The notes: a model not told the origin generated them from the sequence alone. A stretch of DNA of 64,000 bases from a virus (IMGVR_UViG_3300037606_000123:1-64000), one strand, 5' to 3'. Shown: positions 25,395 to 33,625, counted from the first letter of the stretch. Numbers and translations are program-made.

Positions 25395-26021
25395 TAAATC
25401 AATTGTTGTTGTAACATGCATACCAACTCTAACTAATGTTCCTACACCAGATGTCTGAATGTTTAAACATTGTAACCGATAAAAACCACCAACTAATGAT
25501 ATAGTGAAAGATCCACTTGTAACTATATCTATGTTTGGATCATTATGTTCATAAATTATACTTTGTCCAATTATTGCACCATTATTTGAAGCTAAAACTA
25601 AACGATATTCACCATATGACATTTTATTAATTGCTGCTCCTGTTGTACCACGAGCATATACACGTATATTTAACATTATTGGTCTATGTCCAGTAGCATA
25701 AGATATGTTTTCAATAACATCACAAAATAATGATGTTGATACATTATTTGATATAACTACTGAATTTGTTACTACATTTCTAAGATGTAATTCATTATAT
25801 ATACCAGGTTTTACTGCATTAATAGATGCATTAATAGATGTAAATGATGCGGTTGCTAATGCAATAACATGATTTGAAATATATGTTTTAAAGTTTAAAC
25901 CAGATTTAAATACAGTATTATAAACACCAGGACTAATATATTTATCTACAGGTATTAAATCTATATCTGTAATGTTTATACCAGTATCTGATGTTAATTG
26001 ATGTATTCTTACATTTGCCAT
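25389..26021 (-). CDS. Fibre or virion surface protein
   Basis: 210 residues. N-terminal NVRIHQLTSDTGINITDIDL is like the start of small phage fibre proteins; the C-terminal 120 residues are beta-rich and low in charge (GSFTISLVGGFYRLQCLNIQ). It follows the 992-residue fibre gene and has TATATAATTT directly upstream. Exact role unknown. Confidence 0.55.
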   Translation of the reverse strand: MANVRIHQLTSDTGINITDIDLIPVDKYISPGVYNTVFKSGLNFKTYISNHVIALATASFTSINASINAVKPGIYNELHLRNVVTNSVVISNNVSTSLFCDVIENISYATGHRPIMLNIRVYARGTTGAAINKMSYGEYRLVLASNNGAIIGQSIIYEHNDPNIDIVTSGSFTISLVGGFYRLQCLNIQTSGVGTLVRVGMHVTTTIDLS

Positions 26022-26044
26022 AAATTATATATTATTTTTTTTTA

Positions 26045-29023
26045 TTAAATATAAACAATATTATCACCATTATTATTTATTAATGAATCATTACTATCAT
26101 TAATAATATTAAAAGTTTCATTACTTGAAATGAATGTATGTTGTATTGTATGTTTAGTACGTTCACCATTTTTAAATGTACTTTTTAAAAATTGATTTTC
26201 AGACATATTATTTAAACCATCATCAATATAAAACCAAGTAATCCAAAATTCAACATGTATTTGTACTTTATTTGTTGGTGTAATATTAAATTCAACATTT
26301 TGAGAATTAATATTTTTAATAGTGAAATCTTGTGGGTACTGTGAAACAAGTGGATATAAATTCCAACAATATTCTTTACCATTAGTGTATGTTAAAAATG
26401 GTGGACAATAATTACAATAATTTACAGTTGTTGCTAATGGTACATTAAACAAATCCGTTTCAAATATTTTAACTTGTTCAACCTCTATAAAACATGCTGA
26501 AACAGTTTTAACTACTCCATTAGACTCATAGATTCCTAATTGTCTCAAATTTAAATATTTAAGTCCATTAGGAATTGCTGTAGGCGTTACAATATCATGA
26601 TAAATATTATCTACAATTGGTCCAGATGAAGGAATTATTTTTAAAAAAACTTTTAAAAGTGGATCATTCATTGTTGAATCTGGAAATTTATCTGATTTTT
26701 TATGAATATAATGTAAATGTAATGTAATATCTCGTCTTGTACTTATTTCTGTTGGATAAATATAATTATTATTACCTATAACTCTTGCATCATCAACATT
26801 AACTATTTGACCAATATTAGATGGTGGTAATGCAACTCCGGGAAAATTTACATTAGTATTAATATTTACATTACCAAATCTATTACGAATTGCATTGTCT
26901 TCTGTAAATGAAGACAATGCAATTAGTTTATCTGCAAATAATACACGTTGCTTTATATGATTTAAATTCCAAACACCAGAAAATGTCATTGGACCATTAT
27001 CTAAAATAACAGATTTAATATTACGTATTGTACTATTATATAACTGTATTGTGCCTTCAATAATTGGTGCTTGATATGCTAATTTGTAAATTGGAGCATC
27101 TACAGTAACTGTATCTACTTGTACTCTATGTTGTGACGTATAATATGAAATTTCATTACCAGTAATTGCTTCTGTTTTATTTAATTCTAAACTATAATCA
27201 GATATATTTAATGGTGTCGAACCAAATAAACCAGTTTTCCATGGTGTTTTTCTATCACTTAAATATGATAATGTATTTATATTCGTACCAGTAACAGTAT
27301 CACCATAAAATTGAATATTAACATTATTCCATATAACACCAGGATCAATTTTTGCACCGTCACCTAATCTAACATTATTTAAATATATAGTAGTATCAAT
27401 ATTTGTAGGAATAACAACAGTATTTGTAATAACAGAATCATATATAATTCCAGATATTATTTCACTATTATTTATATAACCTTTTAAATTATTATTTGTA
27501 TTATTTAAAAAACAGTAATTCATAATAGGAACCGTTGGTCCTGTAACATATTGTTTATTATTTTCATTAATATAAATATTATTACCAATAGATGAACCAT
27601 TAAATTGTGTTGTATCATTAAATATAATACCACTTAAACTTCCTTCTGTTACATTATTATTAATATTAAAATAAATATCATTAGTTAATGATATAAAATT
27701 TCCTACAATTGTACTATTATTTATAGTTAATTTATCTAAACTTAAATTAATAAAACCAATTTTAACATTTGTAATATTATAATCACTTAATGTTGTTGTT
27801 ATTAATGTAGGCCAAATTGGTATTAACGATGCACATTGTATTTGTATATTTGCACTATTAATATCACCAAATGTATATGATGTATTTATAATTGTTCCAG
27901 TTAAATTTGTATTTAAATCATTGAATGTATCATTTATAGTTTCAATACCTGAAATATAAACATTACTACCGTTTTCCCATTTTTTATTTGCTAATACATT
28001 ATAATTAACATTGAATGAGATTAAACCTGGTGTATTAGTATAAATTATATCATTAAGATTTAATGGAATTAATGTATCATAAAGTGCATTATTAACAGTT
28101 GTTAATCCTGAACCTGTATTTGTAACATAATGCATTACACCAGATAATAGTGTTATATCTTTAGTCGATGTACCATTTCCAATTATTGGTTCTAAACTAC
28201 CAATTCTTGCTTTATTTATAATAACAACAGTATTTAATTTTATACGTTCATTATATGGATTATCAAAATCACCATTATTAATAATTAAATTATTAGCATG
28301 ATTAAATCTTTCATATTGAGAATAACCCCAACCATTATTATTATTTGTTGTTGGTACAACAATTAAAGTAAATGGGTTATTTATAGATATTGTAGTATCT
28401 TCAATAACTTTAATTTTTTTTGTAATTGGATTAGATACATCAGTTTTAGAATTTATAATACCTTTACCAATATACACATTTTTAGAAACAATATGATTTA
28501 TTATAATATGATTTATGTTTGCTGATCCTAATAAAGTATTTAAAATAATGGTATTTGTATCTGTTCCAAAAACCCCATTATTTATAGTTCCTTTTTTAAA
28601 ATTACCATTTAAAAAACATGTTCTAGATACATAAATATTTTTATATAAATTGTCACTTGAATATGTATTATATGCTAAATTTATTAAATTTTGTGGATTA
28701 CCGAATCTATTATTTGTATTACCGTATGGATATATTAAAGTTGGATTTGTTATTGGATAATTAATAACAAATGAATTATTTGTATAATTAACCGAAATAA
28801 TTTTATATCCATTACTATTTGATTTAAATGGATTAAATGTGTTTGGTGTTAATGATGAAAAATCAGATATAAATAATAAATTATTAACATTATCATAATG
28901 ACCACCGATAATAAATATTTTATCACCGACAATAAATGAATGATCTAATTCAGTATATAATTCTAAATTATTACTATTATTTTTAGCATAATTTAATAAT
29001 TTTAATGATTTATCAAATCCCAC
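26045..29023 (-). CDS. Large fibre-like protein, probable beta-helix
   Basis: 992 residues, rich in Asn, Thr and Ile, with many short repeats of the form NNxxIxxxxIxNxxxI (for example SNPITKKIKVIEDTTISIN, IIYDSVITNTVVIPTN) as in right-handed beta-helix fibres or tailspikes. The C-terminal 250 residues change character (FLKIIPSSGPIVDNIYHDIV) and could be a trimer or receptor part. The start is probably GTG 29023, as there is no ATG in frame upstream. The tRNA array begins 60 bases upstream. Confidence 0.65.
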   Translation of the reverse strand: MGFDKSLKLLNYAKNNSNNLELYTELDHSFIVGDKIFIIGGHYDNVNNLLFISDFSSLTPNTFNPFKSNSNGYKIISVNYTNNSFVINYPITNPTLIYPYGNTNNRFGNPQNLINLAYNTYSSDNLYKNIYVSRTCFLNGNFKKGTINNGVFGTDTNTIILNTLLGSANINHIIINHIVSKNVYIGKGIINSKTDVSNPITKKIKVIEDTTISINNPFTLIVVPTTNNNNGWGYSQYERFNHANNLIINNGDFDNPYNERIKLNTVVIINKARIGSLEPIIGNGTSTKDITLLSGVMHYVTNTGSGLTTVNNALYDTLIPLNLNDIIYTNTPGLISFNVNYNVLANKKWENGSNVYISGIETINDTFNDLNTNLTGTIINTSYTFGDINSANIQIQCASLIPIWPTLITTTLSDYNITNVKIGFINLSLDKLTINNSTIVGNFISLTNDIYFNINNNVTEGSLSGIIFNDTTQFNGSSIGNNIYINENNKQYVTGPTVPIMNYCFLNNTNNNLKGYINNSEIISGIIYDSVITNTVVIPTNIDTTIYLNNVRLGDGAKIDPGVIWNNVNIQFYGDTVTGTNINTLSYLSDRKTPWKTGLFGSTPLNISDYSLELNKTEAITGNEISYYTSQHRVQVDTVTVDAPIYKLAYQAPIIEGTIQLYNSTIRNIKSVILDNGPMTFSGVWNLNHIKQRVLFADKLIALSSFTEDNAIRNRFGNVNINTNVNFPGVALPPSNIGQIVNVDDARVIGNNNYIYPTEISTRRDITLHLHYIHKKSDKFPDSTMNDPLLKVFLKIIPSSGPIVDNIYHDIVTPTAIPNGLKYLNLRQLGIYESNGVVKTVSACFIEVEQVKIFETDLFNVPLATTVNYCNYCPPFLTYTNGKEYCWNLYPLVSQYPQDFTIKNINSQNVEFNITPTNKVQIHVEFWITWFYIDDGLNNMSENQFLKSTFKNGERTKHTIQHTFISSNETFNIINDSNDSLINNNGDNIVYI

Positions 29024-29082
29024 AATAACGTTATATATTTTTAATTATATATTGAATATTGTAATTCATTAAAAAAAATATG

Positions 29083-29167
29083 TACCGCTAGTAGGAATCG
29101 AACCTACAATTGAGTTTCCTCAAACTGGATATGAGCCAGTCACTATTACCAATCTGATCATAGCGGC
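29083..29167 (-). tRNA. tRNA with CAU anticodon and long variable arm
   Basis: Acceptor GCCGCTA pairs with TAGCGGT (first pair G-U), then A73. The anticodon stem is ACTGG/CCAGT with loop CTCATAT, giving CAU. The variable region TTGAG GAAA CTCAA is a five-pair arm, as in class II tRNAs (Leu, Ser, Tyr). T-arm GTAGG TTCGATT CCTAC. CCA is not encoded. CAU is normally on class I tRNAs (Met, Ile2), so identity is unclear. The 5' end overlaps the stop codon of the next gene by ten bases. Confidence 0.85.
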
Positions 29168-29349
29168 ATTTCTTCAAATTCTATATCATCAATAGTATTA
29201 CAAAACATATAGAATTCTACATCTTGTAATACATGTTCTGTATGAATAAATTTCATATATTTTTGTACTATATTAATATCAGCAAATTGATCTTTTCTAA
29301 TACGTCTTTTTAAATAATATAATTTATTATTATTTTGAACTATTTCCAT
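29158..29349 (-). CDS. Small unknown protein next to tRNA
   Basis: 63 residues, MEIVQNNNKLYYLKRRIRKD to FEEMPL. The start overlaps the end of the HAD gene by ten bases, and the last codons lie in the 5' end of the CAU tRNA. Basic middle, acidic end. No domain recognised. Confidence 0.55.
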   Translation of the reverse strand: MEIVQNNNKLYYLKRRIRKDQFADINIVQKYMKFIHTEHVLQDVEFYMFCNTIDDIEFEEMPL

Positions 29350-29756
29350 AAATTTATTATATTTTTAATTTCATTTATATTTTCAACTGTTAATCCTATA
29401 TATGATTTTTTAATCGGTACAACATTTAAAACATATGGTATAATATCACGAACATTATCATCAATCACAATATAATTATCAATACAATTATTAGATAACC
29501 ATATAGCAATTTCTTCACCACGTTCAATTCCTAATACATCAGTATAATCTAATATTTCAACATCAATACCATGACCGTAAAATATATTTTGTAATTCATG
29601 TAATTTATAATGTATTCTCCATGTTGATGTTATAACCGGTTGTAAATTAAATTCATTACATATATCAGAATACATTTTACAACATTTTTTATTCCATTTT
29701 TTTGGATTGTTTATTTGTAAAACACCATCAATATCTGTAAATATTATATTTTTCAT
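29340..29756 (-). CDS. HAD-family phosphatase of the RNA-repair type
   Basis: 138 residues from ATG 29756; the longer frame would read through tRNA-Cys and is not used. FTDIDGVLQIN is the DxDG motif I, STWR fits motif II, and YIVIDDNVRD is the acidic motif IV. Small HAD proteins of this layout include the HAD domain named for Swiss Army Knife RNA repair proteins (family knowledge, not proven here). The position inside a tRNA array with a KptA gene elsewhere in the genome supports RNA end-repair, but nucleotide hydrolysis is equally possible. Confidence 0.65.
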   Translation of the reverse strand: MKNIIFTDIDGVLQINNPKKWNKKCCKMYSDICNEFNLQPVITSTWRIHYKLHELQNIFYGHGIDVEILDYTDVLGIERGEEIAIWLSNNCIDNYIVIDDNVRDIIPYVLNVVPIKKSYIGLTVENINEIKNIINLWK

Positions 29757-29760
29757 TTTG

Positions 29761-29831
29761 AGTTGGAAATCGGGATCGAACCAATATAACTGGTTTTGCA
29801 AACCAGCGCCTAACCATTCGGCCATTCCAAC
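29761..29831 (-). tRNA. tRNA-Cys (GCA)
   Basis: 71 bases. Acceptor GTTGGAA/TTCCAAC with U73, typical of Cys. Anticodon stem CTGGT/ACCAG, loop TTGCAAA. T-loop TTCGATC. CCA not encoded. Confidence 0.9.
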
Positions 29832-30007
29832 ATTTTATAATAACGTCGTAACCTAAATATCATTGACGTTCATTACACTGCACAAATCGTTTAACATTTA
29901 TTAATATGCCGAAACAGGGAAAAGTTACTAATTGAACTAAGTTTATATATCTATCAATACTGAATTGTACACTTCAATAAATCAGTGTATATAACTAGTT
30001 CAAAATG
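29832..30007. other. Inter-tRNA spacer, possibly structured
   Basis: 176 bases without a gene. TTGAACTA and TAGTTCAA form an inverted repeat about 65 bases apart (near 29932 and 29995), closing a region ahead of tRNA-Thr. It is less AT-rich than ordinary spacers. No known RNA recognised. Confidence 0.4.
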
Positions 30008-30080
30008 AGCCTGATACCGGGATCGAACCGATGACAACCGCTTTACAAAAGCGGTGCTCTACCAACTGAGCTAATCAGGC
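30008..30080 (-). tRNA. tRNA-Thr (UGU)
   Basis: 73 bases. Acceptor GCCTGAT/ATCAGGC, D-arm GCTCAGTTGGTAGAGC, anticodon stem CCGCT/AGCGG with loop TTTGTAA, T-arm with TTCGATC. CCA not encoded. Confidence 0.95.
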
Positions 30081-30218
30081 AAAATGTATTTACGTTTCAA
30101 ATACTAAGCAGGTTTAGTTGCAGACTTTCCTTCTTCTGAATGATTCTTTTTTTATACATACGTCTACATATAATGGCATGTTATTCCAGTTTTCAACACT
30201 AAGCCAAAGTGTTATCAA

Positions 30219-30518
30219 TCATCTTAAATATAGTTTACAATCTATACAATATTTTTTAATATAAGTTATTAAATTATCAATTTCAACATTAAATAATTCA
30301 TTTTTAAATGTTAATCTATTATTTAATTCATGATCATTTTTTAATTTTAAACCAGATTCTAAAATATCATTTATTAACAATATAGATTTATCTAATTGTA
30401 CGGTTTTAAATTTTAATTATGTTTTTAAATCATAAATTTCTCCATCTAATTCTTCAATATAATTAATTAATTCTTCATTTGATAATGTATTTAAAATTAA
30501 TTTATTATATTTCTTCAT
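30219..30518 (-). pseudogene. Gene interrupted by an in-frame TAA
   Basis: ATG 30518 reads MKKYNKLILNTLSNEELINY, then EELDGEIYDLKT, and meets TAA at 30417-30419. The same frame stays open for 65 more codons (LKFKTVQLDKSILLINDILE to DCKLYLR, TGA 30219) with coding-like character. Whole length would be 99 residues: an acidic helical protein. It overlaps the upstream gene by 14 bases. A nonsense mutation, suppressed stop or sequence error would each explain it. Confidence 0.6.
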
Positions 30519-31170
30519 TTTGTTTATCTTCTTCTGTAAATTTTGTTTCTTCTGTAAATTCCGTCATATATGAATAATCTGTAGAATATGCACCAATATT
30601 TTCTACACTATAAATAGTCATATCTATTTTATAACCAGGGTTTTTATCTATTCTATTATATGTCCATGATTTATCCATCCAAATAATTCTATTATTTGGG
30701 TAAATAAAATAATTACCATTATCCATTTTAAATACATGTCCACATTTATGTTCAGGCGTTTCAGAAAAATTTGTATCGATCATATTTCTATCCTGATGCG
30801 ACCAATCTAATGTAAATAAATATACACCTTGTCTTTTTACATTAGTTATTGATATTAAATCTGCTCTCAATCCACTCAATCTTTCTCTTACGTTAACTGC
30901 AATATATGAACTAAAACAATCCCAATAAATATATTCGCTCAGTGGTAAAATTTCAGCATCTTTTTTCCAAACAAATGCATGTATTGGTCTTCTTGTCCAA
31001 TTAACACCATTTTCTAGAAATCCTTCAAATAAGGGTATTCTTTTTTCTATTGAGGCAACAGAATGAACATCAACTAATGTAAATTCTTTATGACCTTTTT
31101 CATTGTTAAATAAAAATTCATTTCTTATAAAACATGTAATTGTTGGTATGTTTGCATTTAAATACGACAT
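30505..31170 (-). CDS. Conserved phage protein of the MSYLNANIP family
   Basis: 221 residues. MSYLNANIPTITCFIRNEFL, then PIHAFVWKKD, YWDCFSSYIAVNV, FTLDWSHQDRN, HKCGHVFKMDNGNYFIYPNN and RIIWMDKSW match a widespread phage family I recall from cyanophages and others. Its His, Cys, Asp and Trp residues are conserved in memory, suggesting an enzyme, but no activity is known to me. The C-terminus is acidic. The gene sits between the tRNA cluster and the large RNA segment. Confidence 0.75.
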   Translation of the reverse strand: MSYLNANIPTITCFIRNEFLFNNEKGHKEFTLVDVHSVASIEKRIPLFEGFLENGVNWTRRPIHAFVWKKDAEILPLSEYIYWDCFSSYIAVNVRERLSGLRADLISITNVKRQGVYLFTLDWSHQDRNMIDTNFSETPEHKCGHVFKMDNGNYFIYPNNRIIWMDKSWTYNRIDKNPGYKIDMTIYSVENIGAYSTDYSYMTEFTEETKFTEEDKQNEEI

Positions 31171-31402
31171 TATCTTACTTAGTTATTTTTTTTATTATTT
31201 ATAAACACATACGTACATACATAAAATATATTACCTTTTTACAAGATTCAAACATGTTTAAACTCTCATCTAAGAAACATGGTAATTTATTTAATTACGT
31301 ATGTACGTATATAGTTAATCCAAAATATACATTCTTAGCAGTTATTTCAAGAATAACATTCACTAAAGGGATATTAACTATTTGTTTATTTTGTTTGTAA
31401 TT
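31171..31402. other. Spacer with long inverted repeat
   Basis: ATACGTACATAC (31209-31220) is complementary to GTATGTACGTAT (31299-31310), with 78 bases between. A 48-codon plus-strand frame (31254-31400) lies here but has no promoter or typical context. This segment may belong to the RNA region that follows. Confidence 0.45.
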
Positions 31403-32158
31403 AAAAAAAAAAAATCAATCTTGGTAGTTGCTAAAGCTACATATTTTAAATCAAGCCCTGACCGCATTATCTCTTTAAAAACAGTCTACCTCCTGAAAGC
31501 TTACTGTTAAATCTGAAATACCTTATAATAAACAACATCTTTTAGCAGATTGTAACAAAAGGATTTGGGCTTTTTATGTGGTCGCGTCACTTGTTAAATC
31601 CTCACCTTTCCAATTCCGTATACAGATCTCCTAAAGATCTGTTGCATATATTGTTAGTCACTGTTTATTATAAACAAGATTAATTTTAATGTTTTATGTA
31701 AACAATTTCCATCTCATTTCGAGTTCGTCTTTAGTTTACACTGGTTTAAACGTTTAACCTTAATCTAAGACACACTTTGATTAGTAAATAATATAAACTC
31801 TACAAAGTTGTACCTTGACATAACAAAACTATTATAGGCTTATGTTTAAGTTCTGTTTCTTACGTGTTATAGCTTCAAATATACACCCACAATTGGATAA
31901 AGTTTAATATTTTTTTATTATTAATTTTTTACTAGATAATTCTTTTAATAACTAAAGATATAATACTCACATATTCTTATTACACCCCACGTCATTAATG
32001 ACAGAATTATTACTTTTAAATTGAAATTTATATTTTTCATTTCATTAAATTATGTTTTCCTACTCATAAGGCTTTTCAGAATACTCCCCGTTTTTTAAGT
32101 GTTTTCTGGTCTTCACTTTTTAAAATTATGTATTCATTAGATTACAAATAATTAATTT
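31403..32158 (-). ncRNA. Candidate large structured RNA, about 750 nt
   Basis: No gene-like frame on either strand. On the minus strand it begins just after a TATATTTG promoter box (32166-32173) and ends with a hairpin (GTAG/CTAC, 31424-31440) and 12 T (31414 down to 31403), as an independent transcript would. Many helices are visible: ACAGATCT/AGATCTGT (31622-31642), AACAGT/ACTGTT (about 31479-31508), AATCTG/CAGATT (31510-31551), TGTAAAC/GTTTACA closing 31697-31740, and GTCATTAATGAC (31991-32002). AAGCCC (31453) with GGGCTT (31567) and GACCGCAT (31460) with ATGTGGTC (31576) would cross, making a pseudoknot. Large phage RNAs such as GOLLD and ROOL lie near tRNA genes; I cannot say whether this is one of them. 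Confidence 0.65.
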
Positions 32159-32165
32159 TACAAAA

Positions 32166-32173
32166 CAAATATA
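32166..32173 (-). promoter_or_regulatory. Promoter box for the large RNA
   Basis: Minus-strand TATTATATG then TATATTTG, the same order as the leaderless promoter at 8155-8185. The first transcribed base would be near 32158-32162. Confidence 0.6.
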
Positions 32174-32220
32174 CATATAATATTTTAATAATAAAAACAA
32201 TTATTAATATTTATTTTTTG

Positions 32221-32303
32221 TACTCTTAGCAAGACTCGAACTTGCACTCTCTTGCGAGAACCGGGTTCTAAAGCCGGGGTGTCTACCATTCCACCATAAG
32301 AGC
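32221..32303 (-). tRNA. tRNA-Leu (UAG)
   Basis: 83 bases, class II. Acceptor GCTCTTA/TAAGAGT (first pair G-U), A73. D-arm GGAATGGTAGA. Anticodon loop TTTAGAA with a C-C mismatch at the loop end of stem CCGG/CCGG. Variable arm TCTC GCAA GAGA. T-loop TTCGAGT. CCA not encoded. Confidence 0.85.
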
Positions 32304-32394
32304 ATTTGGGTAGAACCAAACGCGTTTTGTCTACCGAGACCTTGTCGTTAAATTATTACTAACCAGAGCGAAACAAGACACAGTTTTAATATTG

Positions 32395-32468
32395 TAGTGC
32401 TAACAGGACTCGAACCTGTGACATTCTCGGTATCAGCGAGATACTCTAACCAACTGAGTTATAGCACT
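32395..32468 (-). tRNA. tRNA-Ile (GAU)
   Basis: 74 bases. Acceptor AGTGCTA/TAGCACT, A73; D-arm ACTCAGTTGGTTAGAGT; anticodon stem TCTCG/CGAGA, loop CTGATAC; T-arm ACAGG TTCGAGT CCTGT. CCA not encoded. Confidence 0.95.
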
Positions 32469-32604
32469 ATGTATTAGAGATTTGGTATTTTAGCACTCTA
32501 ATGTTAAAAGTAATACCTTAACTTTTGCTACCATTCATCATGTTTCAGATCATGCAATGGTTGTTATTTTATTATCTGAGTCAAATAACAAACTTCTGAT
32601 AGGT
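32469..32604. other. Structured inter-tRNA spacer
   Basis: 136 bases without gene. Several inverted repeats: ATTAGAG/CTCTAAT (32473 and 32499), GGTATT/AATACC (32482 and 32507), ACCATT/AATGGT (32531 and 32557). Possible precursor structures or remnants of tRNA genes. Confidence 0.4.
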
Positions 32605-32727
32605 TGTTGTTGATAGGATTCGAACCTATAATAGTACCATACTCTTTGTATCAAAACAAATACACAGATTTGAACTGTGATAATCAGTCTCTTAGACCGA
32701 CCTGTCTACCAGTTTCAGCACAACAAC
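32605..32727 (-). tRNA. Composite tRNA-like gene with two T-arms
   Basis: 123 bases. Acceptor GTTGTTG/CAACAAC closes the whole. The 5' part has a Leu-like D-arm (CTG AAACTGGTAGA CAG), an anticodon stem TCGGT/ACTGA with loop CTAAGAG (AAG at 34-36), and a T-arm CACAG TTCAAAT CTGTG. Instead of the acceptor, about 50 more bases follow: a hairpin TTTG TTTTGATA CAAA, a small arm AGTA TGG TACT, and a second T-arm ATAGG TTCGAAT CCTAT. It looks like a fusion of two tRNA genes or a tRNA with a large insertion. Confidence 0.55.
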
Positions 32728-32814
32728 GATTTATTAGTCTATCCTAATAGTCATTAGAATTCATTTTCACCTTAAAGTGGAACATCTAATCAACACACTC
32801 GTTTTTTTATTTTG

Positions 32815-32903
32815 TTGTATTGACAAGATTCGAACTTGCATAATGTCTGTCCTCAGTATCAAAACCTACTAACAAACCGCGTCACCAATTGCACCACAAT
32901 ACA
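32815..32903 (-). tRNA. tRNA-like gene with enlarged anticodon loop
   Basis: 89 bases. Acceptor TGTATTG/CAATACA, A73; T-arm GCAAG TTCGAAT CTTGT; variable loop ATTAT. The anticodon stem GTTTG(T)/(A)CAGAC closes a loop of about 21-23 bases instead of 7. The loop includes TTTTGATAC, usual for tRNA-Gln(UUG), and a possible inner helix AGTA/TACT. U1-A72 also fits Gln. It may carry a ~16-base insertion needing removal, or be an inactive gene. Confidence 0.55.
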
Positions 32904-32953
32904 AAGAACAATAGTTTTTTGTTCTATTTTACCATTCATTAAATATTCTATTG

Positions 32954-33261
32954 TACACCAGACGGGACTTGAACCCGTACGCCTTTTAGGGGCAAGGGAT
33001 TTTCATACCACTATAGTTTTCACTACCAACGGACTGTTGTTTGTGGTCTGGACTATCTCTCAATCATGTCGTATAAATACGATTTAGACCACTCCCGTTT
33101 AGTCTCTACACGTTCACCACTATTTTCATAGTTTAGCTTCGCTCGGGATTGCCATTTTAAAGGGTTCCCCGAATTTGAGAGTGTATGCATTTATATCTTT
33201 TCAAATATAACGCTCAATTTTTATTTAAGTCCCTCATGTCTACCAATTCCATCACCGGTGC
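32954..33261 (-). tRNA. tRNA-Leu (UAA) split by a group I intron
   Basis: Exon 1 is 33227-33261 (acceptor GCACCGG, D-arm ATG GAATTGGTAGA CAT, stem AGGGA, loop CTT). Exon 2 is 32954-33003 (AAAA, stem TCCCT, variable arm, T-arm ACGGG TTCAAGT CCCGT, acceptor CTGGTGT, A73). Joining gives loop CTTAAAA with anticodon UAA. The break lies between U34 and A35, the same place as in cyanobacterial and chloroplast tRNA-Leu(UAA) introns. CCA not encoded. Confidence 0.85.
33004..33226 (-). ncRNA. Group I intron, 223 nt, no ORF
   Basis: The intron starts AAATAAAAATTGAGCG after U34 and ends in G (33004) before A35. Conserved core blocks are visible in order: AATCCCGAGCGAAGC (P/Q-type), GTGTAGAGACTAAACGGGAG (R-type with GACTA) and GAGATAGTCC (S-type). 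These match group I core sequences of the cyanobacterial tRNA-Leu class (AATCCTGAGC, GCAGAGACTC, GATATAGTCC). It should self-splice with guanosine. No homing endonuclease is inside. Confidence 0.85.
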
Positions 33262-33369
33262 ATTTGTTATAAACTATCCTCAAATACTTCACGGTTTATT
33301 ATCCGTTTCATTATATTGTGTCCTATAACATTTTTTATTTAATCCAATACGTCAAAGATCGTTTATCTT

Positions 33370-33600
33370 TTAATCTTTATAGTTCTTTAATTTACAACAA
33401 CGAGCATCATTAAATGAGATGTTATTTTTTCTTGCAAAATTAGAACGCACTCTATCAGAATTGTTATAACCATCTTCTGCATAAACTAATGCTTCTTTGG
33501 TTCTGTTTGCATCTGATGCTACAAACATTGTTTGTTTTACTTTACTTCTGTCTAAAATATCTAATAATTTACAGACAGGTATAATATTTGCAATACTCAT
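33370..33600 (-). CDS. Small conserved phage protein
   Basis: 76 residues. IIPVCKLLDILDRSKVKQTM, SDANRTKEALVYAEDGY and RSNFARKNNISFNDARC form a pattern I recall from Bacteroidetes and other phages; function unknown. It is first behind the promoter at 33626, so it may be transcribed with the tRNA array. Confidence 0.65.
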   Translation of the reverse strand: MSIANIIPVCKLLDILDRSKVKQTMFVASDANRTKEALVYAEDGYNNSDRVRSNFARKNNISFNDARCCKLKNYKD

Positions 33601-33625
33601 ATTTTATTTTATTTATTTTATAAAA

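Noticed and set aside
29757-29825. N-terminal extension MAEWLGAG... of the HAD protein
   Set aside because: These codons are the tRNA-Cys gene read as protein; the HAD fold starts at MKNIIFTDIDG.
31254-31400. 48-codon plus-strand frame MFKLSSKKHG...
   Set aside because: No promoter or start context, lies in an inverted repeat opposite to all neighbours, and no family is recognisable.
31800-31860. RNase P RNA-like words (ACAGAAC and AAGCCTATAATAG on the minus strand) in the large RNA candidate
   Set aside because: The other conserved RNase P blocks (for example GAGGAAAGTCC) are missing, so the similarity is likely chance.
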